From the NCBI GenBank assembly GCA_018901625.1, contig JAHIEM010000118.1, positions 1-11,028 of the forward strand: a stretch of DNA of 11,028 nucleotides, read 5' to 3'. Each line of letters begins with the position of its first letter. Position 1 is the first letter of the stretch. The notes under the pieces were generated by a model. That model ran no database searches and had not been told where the DNA came from. It saw only the letters and a list, made by a program, of their open reading frames with translations. Positions 4,592 to 9,194 of this stretch are shown one piece after another. Source of the stretch: Nanobdellota archaeon (GTDB taxonomy: Archaea > Nanobdellota > Nanobdellia > Pacearchaeales > GW2011-AR1). The translations under genes and the position numbers were made by a program.

Positions 4592-5437
4592 ATGCGCGTA
4601 AGATACTCATTTTCAAGCAGAAGAACCAGGAGAATAGAAGGGAATAATTCTCATAGAAACGCATTTCCCAAGGTAGTTAAAGAAATGATAGATAAATGCG
4701 AGATTATCCTAGAGATTCTTGATGCAAGATTTCTAAAAGAAACCAGAAACACAGAATTAGAAACCCTGATAAAACAAGCAGACAAATCCATAATCTATGT
4801 AATAAACAAGTCAGACCTGGTAGATAGAGACAAATTAAAAGAGACAATAGAAAGTCTTGGCATCTTCCCGTTTGTTCTTGTCTCTTGCAAGGATAGAAGA
4901 GGGCTCTCAAATTTAAGAGAAAAAATAAAGATTGAATCTAAAAAATATGCAGGAAAGTTTCCTAAAACACACATAGGTGTTGTAGGATACCCCAACACAG
5001 GCAAAAGCTCAGTGATAAATATTCTAATCGGAAGAGCCTCAGCCAGAACAGCTCCAGAAGCAGGGTTCACAAAAGGGATTCAAAAACTAAAACTCACATC
5101 TGATTTATACATTCTAGACACGCCCGGAGTTATTCCCGAAGCAAAATACTCTATGCAGGATTCAGTAAAAATGTCAGAACACACAAAGATTTCAGCGCGA
5201 AACTGGGAAAAAGTTTCTCAGCCAGATTTTATAGTTCATAGAATAATGCAGGAGTTTCCAGGAATTTTAGAAGAATTCTATAATATCCCTGCAGGGGGAA
5301 ATTCAGAACTGCTGATAGAAGAGCTCGGAAAAAAGAAAAAGTTTTTATTATCAAAAAATAGGATAGATATAGACAGAACTGCCAGATTAATAATAAAAGA
5401 ATGGCAGGAAGGCAAGATTAATTCAGAAACATCATAG
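4592..5437 (+). CDS. Circularly permuted GTPase, RbgA/YlqF-like ribosome assembly factor
   Basis: A 281-aa GTPase with motifs in the permuted order G4-G5-G1-G2-G3: 'DAR' at 44-46 of the N-terminal strand, G4 NKSD (72-75), G5-like SCK (98-100), G1/P-loop GYPNTGKSS (132-140), G2 Thr160 in 'GFTKG', G3 DTPG (176-179). This order and the GYPNxGKSS form define the YlqF/RbgA-YawG group (COG1161-like), whose members bind rRNA and act in late maturation of the large ribosomal subunit; the archaeal and eukaryotic relatives include the Nog2/Lsg1 type. The basic N-terminus (MRVRYSFSSRRTRRIEG) is a likely RNA contact. A helical C-terminal region (about 205-281) follows the G domain. The gene is leaderless from its own promoter and ends immediately before a tandem hairpin pair. 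All nucleotide-binding motifs are intact. Confidence 0.93.
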   Translation: MRVRYSFSSRRTRRIEGNNSHRNAFPKVVKEMIDKCEIILEILDARFLKETRNTELETLIKQADKSIIYVINKSDLVDRDKLKETIESLGIFPFVLVSCKDRRGLSNLREKIKIESKKYAGKFPKTHIGVVGYPNTGKSSVINILIGRASARTAPEAGFTKGIQKLKLTSDLYILDTPGVIPEAKYSMQDSVKMSEHTKISARNWEKVSQPDFIVHRIMQEFPGILEEFYNIPAGGNSELLIEELGKKKKFLLSKNRIDIDRTARLIIKEWQEGKINSETS

Positions 5438-5457
5438 TCATGTCTTTGCTGACATGA
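5438..5457 (+). terminator. 7-bp hairpin directly after the GTPase stop
   Basis: TCATGTC (5438-5444) pairs with GACATGA (5451-5457) around a six-base loop, beginning at the base after the TAG stop. No long T-tract follows, so it may stabilise the mRNA end or act together with the next hairpin rather than terminate alone. Confidence 0.4.
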
Positions 5458-5459
5458 TA

Positions 5460-5488
5460 GGCTCAGGGTTCGCGGCGAACTCTGGGCC
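5460..5488 (+). promoter_or_regulatory. GC-rich 13-bp hairpin between the GTPase gene and the 62-aa gene
   Basis: GGCTCAGGGTTCG (5460-5472) pairs along its whole length with CGAACTCTGGGCC (5476-5488), 11 Watson-Crick and two G-U pairs, around CGG. The stem is far more G+C-rich than its surroundings and ends ten bases before the ATG at 5499. It could be an attenuator or translational control element for the downstream gene, part of a processed small RNA, or a dispersed repeat. Confidence 0.5.
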
Positions 5489-5498
5489 GCTCATAATC

Positions 5499-5687
5499 AT
5501 GGAAAGAAGATATCAAGAAAATAAACCTCAAGAAGGACAGTGTCAGTCTTATGTAAGACAAGACAGCCAGTTAGTTGAATGCACTAGCAAGGGTGTAAGA
5601 AGAATTGATAGAGGATTAGATTCAGGGATTCACTGCGATTCCTGCTGGGAACAACTGATTGCAGAATGTAGAAGCAAAAGCGGGTGA
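5499..5687 (+). CDS. Small Cys-containing, probably zinc-binding protein (62 aa)
   Basis: The product from the ATG at 5499 has C15, C28, C46-x2-C49 and C57, with the C-terminal signature 'GIHCDSCWEQLIAECRSKS'. C15/C28 with C46/C49 could make one Zn site. I loosely recall similar short C-terminal 'HCxxCW....ECR' modules in small phage and environmental-genome proteins, but cannot name a family. An in-frame ATG at 5454 would add 15 residues, but that extension is encoded by the two hairpins and looks unlike coding sequence, so 5499 is preferred. No promoter is obvious; it may be co-transcribed with the GTPase gene through the hairpin region. It ends two bases before the convergent ZIP transporter gene. 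Confidence 0.72.
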   Translation: MERRYQENKPQEGQCQSYVRQDSQLVECTSKGVRRIDRGLDSGIHCDSCWEQLIAECRSKSG

Positions 5688-5689
5688 CT

Positions 5690-6439
5690 TTATCCCAATG
5701 CAAGCAGAGCAATCATAACCATAATCCCGAGTAAAAGAGCAAGAATCTGGATTAGAGACTTGCTTATTTTAGTCTCTTTATGCATCTCTGGAATTAAATC
5801 ACTACCTGCAATATAAATAAATCCACCTGCAGCAATAGGCACAATTATCTCCTGAACATTAGGAATCATCCCAGCCAACCACAAACCAACAACTGCTCCT
5901 AAAACAGCAGTAAGAGCAGATAGGAAATTAACAAGCAGTGCTTTTGCCTTTGAAAACCCCCCGTATAACAACAATCCAAATTCTCCGATTTCTTGCGGAA
6001 TCTCGTGAAATATCACAGCAAGAGTAGTTGCAATTCCAACTGGTATGGAGACAAGATAACTCGCAGCAATAATCAATCCATCAATAAAATTATGGACAAC
6101 ATCTCCAAATATATTCATATAGGCAAACGAATGAATATGGTCCTCGCACTCAGGGTCATGGCAGTGTCTCCACTTGATAAACTTCTCTAAAACAAAAAAC
6201 AAGAGTATTCCTGCAATCAGAGAAAGAGAGACAGTTAGAGAAAAGCCGCTCTCTCTAACAATTTCTGGAAGAAGATGGATAAATGCATCAGCAAGCAGCG
6301 CGCCTGCTGAAAAAGATACAAAATAAATAAGTATCTTATTCAGCTTATCAGATTTTATAGAAAGAGTAAATATTCCCACAAGCGAGATTAAGCTAACTAT
6401 GAATACGCTCACCAATGAATAAAACCACACTTCTATCAT
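5690..6439 (-). CDS. ZIP-family divalent metal transporter
   Basis: A 249-residue polytopic membrane protein with about eight hydrophobic segments and the ZIP signatures: 'FSAGALLADAFIHLLPE' (43-59), 'HNFIDG' in TM4 (116-121) and 'HEIPQEIGEF' in TM5 (145-154). The TM4/TM5 His, Asn, Asp and Glu side chains form the binuclear metal site in characterised ZIP proteins, which import Zn(II), Fe(II) or Mn(II) into the cytoplasm. The TM5 motif is HEIPQE where many LIV-1-type proteins have HEIPHE, so one metal-site His is replaced by Gln (148). The loop between TM3 and TM4 carries 'HCHDPECEDHIH' (92-103), a typical His/Cys-rich metal-binding loop. A TATA box at 6461-6468 gives a leaderless start at 6439. 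Zinc supply would fit the many Cys4 proteins nearby, but genetic linkage is not shown. Confidence 0.93.
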   Translation of the reverse strand: MIEVWFYSLVSVFIVSLISLVGIFTLSIKSDKLNKILIYFVSFSAGALLADAFIHLLPEIVRESGFSLTVSLSLIAGILLFFVLEKFIKWRHCHDPECEDHIHSFAYMNIFGDVVHNFIDGLIIAASYLVSIPVGIATTLAVIFHEIPQEIGEFGLLLYGGFSKAKALLVNFLSALTAVLGAVVGLWLAGMIPNVQEIIVPIAAGGFIYIAGSDLIPEMHKETKISKSLIQILALLLGIMVMIALLALG

Positions 6440-6460
6440 CCGATAACAAGAAAAAGAGAA

Positions 6461-6468
6461 TATTTAAA
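6461..6468 (-). promoter_or_regulatory. TATA box of the ZIP transporter gene
   Basis: Minus-strand TTTAAATA, identical to the box of the structured RNA, centred about 26 nt before the ATG at 6439 and therefore predicting a leaderless mRNA. Confidence 0.6.
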
Positions 6469-6526
6469 CTTTAATTTACTTAACATTTTTCTAGTTCTGT
6501 AAAGGTAGCGGGTCTTCTCAAGTCTC

Positions 6527-7330
6527 TTATTTTCTTTCATCTGAACTCTTAGGTCTCCTTAAGAACGAGACAACAAAAAAGATTACAATTATAACAGCAG
6601 TACCTATCAAGGCAAGATACAATATAAACGATGGCCTGTCAACTGTCTGAGAGGGATTCTCTTTTCCAGCTAATTTATCTAAAGCACTTGTAAACATATT
6701 GTCAAATTCTTCTTTATTATCTGCCTGAACAATTGGAGATGATTGAATATTAGAAGATGCATTCACAATTCTCGCACCTCCGCCTCCCCCGCCCCCATCA
6801 CCTCCGCCCCCTCCTGAAGTCCCCCCTGTCCCGCCATCTGCTGGAGGCACAACAGAATCATCTTCATCTTCATTATCAAATCCACCTTCACTTAATTCTT
6901 CTCCAGATAAAGTATAAACTCTTCCTGCGCTCTGATTAACTTCACAATCAGAAGAAATAGAATAAAACAAATTAACAATTAAATTATCAGAACGATTTGC
7001 AAGCACCCATATAACCGAGTTCTTATTAAATTCAAAAATATCAATGTCACTATCTAAATAATAAGTTAAATCATCAGTGCAATTCTCTCCTATAAACTGC
7101 TCTTCAATAGCTAAAACATTTTCACTTGAAACAATTCCTAATTGCACTTCTGTTGTATTCTCACTCTGATTAATTATTCTTGTAACACTTACGCCTGTTT
7201 CATCTCCAGAAACAGCATATCCAGTTAATTTCAATCCAAGAAGAGCAATTAAAATAATTAGAGCAATAACAATTAAGATGAAAATTATCTTTTTACTCTC
7301 TTCTTTCATGTTTTTATTTATGTTTTTCAT
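6527..7330 (-). CDS. Surface protein with two membrane anchors and a poly-Gly linker
   Basis: The 267-residue product has a basic N-terminus, a transmembrane segment (about 15-35) ending in 'LTGYAV', a signature I associate with exported proteins of Pacearchaeota/Woesearchaeota-type archaea. A ~110-residue beta-rich ectodomain (41-150) follows, then an acidic stretch, a Gly-rich linker (166-185), a second extracellular helix and a C-terminal transmembrane segment (235-257) with a basic tail. The ectodomain pattern ('VLAIEEQF', 'VIWVL', 'LFYSI', 'GRVYTLSGEE') resembles Ig-like domains found in archaeal surface proteins. It has six or so N-x-S/T sites and two cysteines (84, 129) that could form a disulfide. 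Met8 (7309) is an alternative start. No strong TATA box is found at the leaderless distance. Role in the envelope is inferred. Confidence 0.85.
   Translation of the reverse strand: MKNINKNMKEESKKIIFILIVIALIILIALLGLKLTGYAVSGDETGVSVTRIINQSENTTEVQLGIVSSENVLAIEEQFIGENCTDDLTYYLDSDIDIFEFNKNSVIWVLANRSDNLIVNLFYSISSDCEVNQSAGRVYTLSGEELSEGGFDNEDEDDSVVPPADGGTGGTSGGGGGDGGGGGGGARIVNASSNIQSSPIVQADNKEEFDNMFTSALDKLAGKENPSQTVDRPSFILYLALIGTAVIIVIFFVVSFLRRPKSSDERK
6776..6835 (-). repeat. G-rich tract encoding the poly-Gly linker (possible G-quadruplex)
   Basis: On the coding (minus) strand this stretch contains several runs of three to six G close together, including GGGGGCGGGGG, in a strongly A+T-rich genome. 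It encodes the Gly-rich linker of the surface protein. Closely spaced G-runs can form quadruplexes in DNA or mRNA, although some loops here are longer than the classical one to seven bases. Confidence 0.45.
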
Positions 7331-7341
7331 GTTTTTAATTG

Positions 7342-7484
7342 TTATGCTGTTTGTTCAGTTGGGAAAAATGCTCCTCCAAGAGGAGTTGTATCTTCAAGTG
7401 TGGCTATTCCATCATTATAAAAAAAGTTCTTATTTCTGTTTCAATCTGGTTTCTTGGCTTATTAAACTGTCTTGAGACTTGATA
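7342..7484 (-). pseudogene. Frameshifted, 5'-truncated gene remnant
   Basis: Two open stretches on the minus strand join into one plausible protein tail: from 7484 the frame reads 'NKPRNQIETEIRTFF', then at a run of seven T (7425-7419, minus) the sense continues one base out of frame as 'YNDGIATLEDTTPLGG...PTEQTA' to a TAA at 7342-7344. One extra T would restore a continuous frame. There is no ATG or other start, and a stop lies just upstream at 7487-7485, so the N-terminal part is missing. The break coincides with the left edge of the 43-bp repeat (7484), suggesting that the lipoprotein cassette replaced the rest of the gene. The parent family is not recognised. A sequencing indel in the homopolymer cannot be excluded, but would not restore the lost start. 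Confidence 0.5.
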
Positions 7485-7526
7485 TTATAACTCCCAGCAA
7501 GTAACAACAATAAAAAGGTTTAAAAA
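7484..7526 (+). repeat. 43-bp promoter repeat, copy 1
   Basis: This copy differs from copy 2 (8642-8684) at only two adjacent bases. It ends with the TATA element GGTTTAAAAA (7517-7526), whose GG lies exactly 31 nt before the ATG at 7548, as in copy 2. It therefore acts as a duplicated leaderless promoter module; the upstream ~30 bp could include a regulator-binding site shared by both lipoprotein genes. Confidence 0.75.
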
Positions 7527-7547
7527 CTTCTTTTTTCCATACTTATT

Positions 7548-7952
7548 ATGATAACACGAAGAGACTTTTTAAAATCATTATCAGCAGGATTAGTAGGAAT
7601 TACATCTGGATGTTCAAATGATTTTGGAGTTATTAAAATTTATCCAAACCCTGAAAAATATAGAGAAATAGCAAGAGAGCAAAGGCAGGCAGCATATAAA
7701 TATTCTGGATTTTCAGATGAAAAAATAAATAAAATCGAACAAGCTTATGAAGAAATGAGAAGGTTGTCAGGTGAGCAAAGAAAAGATTATTTAAAATTAG
7801 GAAAATTAGAATTAAGAGAAAATCCAAATATAACTTTAATATTCCCTTGGATGAATGAAAGAATTTCAGATGAAGATAAAATATTTTTAGGTGCAGTTAG
7901 AAATGAAGAGAGGATTAAATATGGCTGGAAACATGATTTTATAACACCATGA
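7548..7952 (+). CDS. Tat-type lipoprotein of unknown function (134 aa)
   Basis: The N-terminus MITRRDFLKSLSAGLVGITSGC contains a canonical twin-arginine motif (TRRDFLK, 3-9), a short hydrophobic segment and a lipobox ending at Cys22. It is therefore predicted to be exported folded by the Tat pathway and lipid-anchored on the outside. The mature part begins 'SNDFGVIKIYPNPEKYREIA' and is otherwise charged and helical, with 'FPWMNERISDEDK' (99-111) near the end. The same two blocks occur in the 162-aa protein at 8706, so the two are paralogues. The promoter is the 43-bp repeat. The gene overlaps the next by four bases (ATGA), implying translational coupling. The first half has no other Cys, so the lipobox Cys is probably lipidated. 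No enzymatic motif is visible; family not recognised. Confidence 0.85.
   Translation: MITRRDFLKSLSAGLVGITSGCSNDFGVIKIYPNPEKYREIAREQRQAAYKYSGFSDEKINKIEQAYEEMRRLSGEQRKDYLKLGKLELRENPNITLIFPWMNERISDEDKIFLGAVRNEERIKYGWKHDFITP
7629..7678 (+). repeat. 50-bp coding repeat shared with the paralogue (copy 1)
   Basis: This segment matches 8913-8962 at 49 of 50 bases and encodes the shared VIKIYPNPEKY(R/K)EIARE block. Such DNA-level identity, next to less similar sequence, points to recent duplication or gene conversion. Confidence 0.7.
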
Positions 7953-8587
7953 AAAAAACATTATTAGCAATTGCTTTAGCAGGGATTTCATTAGTTGGAT
8001 GTTATAAACCTCGAAATCAACCAAGAGATGGCTCAATATATTCTGCCTCATTAAAAAATTTAACAGGACAAATTGGAGAAATAGACATAAATAAAGATGG
8101 CTTAGCAGACCAATTTGTATCTGAAAGTGGAATAGACTTAAGAATTTCAAATGAATCTCATCAAGGAGATGAATGGGGAAGTGGAATTATTCAATTTGAA
8201 TATTCTCCTGATGGAAAAACATTTAGAGCCAGAGTAAATAACACAGGAATTAATCAAGAAGGACAAAATCAATTTAGAAAAATCTATCCAATAGAAGCAG
8301 AAATCAGCAATTCAGGCGAAGATAGAGATTATAAAGACTTTTTAATTGCAGAAGGAAAAGATGAATTAAATTCACAAGGCAGGCTTGCAAAAAGAACAAT
8401 AACTTATAATGTTTCTGAATTTAAGAAATTTACAAGAACCGAGTCATTCAGTTCAACAGGAAGATTAACACAGGCATTAATAAGAAACAGGTTGGGAGAG
8501 GTTGTTTATTGTGTTCAATTTAATCCATTATCTAATAAATATGAATGTGCTGTTAATAAGTTGGGCTCCAGATTTCCATCTGAATAA
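7949..8587 (+). CDS. Lipoprotein with EF-hand-like loop, function unknown (212 aa)
   Basis: The signal peptide MKKTLLAIALAGISLVGC is a Sec-type lipoprotein signal with lipobox LVGC (15-18), so the mature protein is expected to be lipid-anchored outside the membrane at Cys18. At 46-54 'DINKDGLAD' has the spacing of a Ca(II)-binding EF-hand/dockerin-type loop. The rest alternates short beta-prone stretches ('GIIQFEYSPDGKTFRARVNN', 'EVVYCVQFNP'), suggesting a beta-rich fold. Two further cysteines (about 190 and 202) could form a disulfide. Its ATG overlaps the stop of the upstream Tat lipoprotein, so the two should be co-expressed and may act together. No family is recognised. Confidence 0.85.
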   Translation: MKKTLLAIALAGISLVGCYKPRNQPRDGSIYSASLKNLTGQIGEIDINKDGLADQFVSESGIDLRISNESHQGDEWGSGIIQFEYSPDGKTFRARVNNTGINQEGQNQFRKIYPIEAEISNSGEDRDYKDFLIAEGKDELNSQGRLAKRTITYNVSEFKKFTRTESFSSTGRLTQALIRNRLGEVVYCVQFNPLSNKYECAVNKLGSRFPSE

Positions 8588-8641
8588 AATTTCCTGAATC
8601 TTTGAAAAATATGTGTCCTTATTTATAAAATATCCCAAAAC

Positions 8642-8684
8642 ATTATAACCTCCAGCAAGTAACAACAATAAAAAGGTTTAAAAA
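8642..8684 (+). repeat. 43-bp promoter repeat, copy 2
   Basis: Second copy of the promoter module at 7484-7526, with 41 of 43 bases identical. The TATA element GGTTTAAAAA (8675-8684) lies 31 nt before the ATG at 8706, the same distance as copy 1. The remaining spacer 8588-8641 holds no recognisable feature. Confidence 0.75.
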
Positions 8685-8705
8685 TTATGAATCCTTGTAT
8701 AAATT

Positions 8706-9194
8706 ATGGAAAATAAAAATTATTTAACTAGAACTGCAAAATATTTTATTGCACCTATTTTAGCAGGATGCTTGTACTTTTGCGGATGTTCTCATAATGG
8801 AATTAAGCCCTCTGGTTTAGATAATCTTGGAACAGGAGCAGTAGGAAGTGCTCTGGAAATATCAGCAGGATTAGCAGGAACAGGCTTATCCGGATGTTTA
8901 ACTGATTCTGAAGTTATTAAAATTTATCCAAACCCTGAAAAATATAAAGAAATAGCAAGAGAATATAGAGCTGCAGAAAGAATATCGCCAGATGAAAAAA
9001 GAAAAAGATTAATCCAGTATGAACAAGAAGAAGAAAATATTAAAGAATGGCTAAAAACTAGCCTTAAACCCTATTTTCCCTGGACAAATGAAAGACCAAT
9101 AACTGAAATTGACAAAGTTGTCATCGTAAAGATAATAAATACAATAAGAAAAACACTCCAAGAAGTTCTTCCTATTTATCAGAATTCTCAATAA
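8706..9194 (+). CDS. Paralogous lipoprotein with two successive lipobox regions (162 aa)
   Basis: The N-terminus MENKNYLTRTAKYFIAPILAGC gives a hydrophobic signal with lipobox LAGC (19-22), or FCGC (25-28). About 40 residues later comes 'ISAGLAGTGLSGCLTDSE' (52-69), which aligns with the signal-peptide/lipobox region of the 134-aa paralogue (SAGLVGITSGC) but lacks the twin arginines. It is followed by the shared 'VIKIYPNPEKYKEIAREYRAA' (70-90) and 'FPWTNERPITEIDK' (124-137). So the ancestral processing site now lies inside the protein behind a new export signal, giving two or three potential lipidation or cleavage sites. The gene is leaderless from repeat copy 2, ends tail to tail with the Cys-rich gene, and overlaps it by 23 bp. 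Function unknown. Confidence 0.83.
   Translation: MENKNYLTRTAKYFIAPILAGCLYFCGCSHNGIKPSGLDNLGTGAVGSALEISAGLAGTGLSGCLTDSEVIKIYPNPEKYKEIAREYRAAERISPDEKRKRLIQYEQEEENIKEWLKTSLKPYFPWTNERPITEIDKVVIVKIINTIRKTLQEVLPIYQNSQ
8913..8962 (+). repeat. 50-bp coding repeat shared with the paralogue (copy 2)
   Basis: Counterpart of 7629-7678, with a single mismatch. A second shared stretch lies just upstream (7581-7613 versus 8862-8897), covering the lipobox region with a few substitutions and a small indel. Confidence 0.7.

Noticed and set aside
6757..6939. Plus-strand frame opposite the poly-Gly linker
   Set aside because: It is the antisense of a Gly-rich coding sequence, giving a His/Pro/Leu-rich translation with no start signals.
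7278..7475. Plus-strand hydrophobic 65-aa frame
   Set aside because: Antisense to the N-terminal coding region of the surface protein and to the gene remnant; no TATA box at leaderless distance and no SD.
7484..8684. Insertion sequence or CRISPR repeats, because of the 43-bp repeats
   Set aside because: Only two direct copies about 1.16 kb apart, with no transposase, no terminal inverted repeats and no regular spacers; they coincide with promoters.
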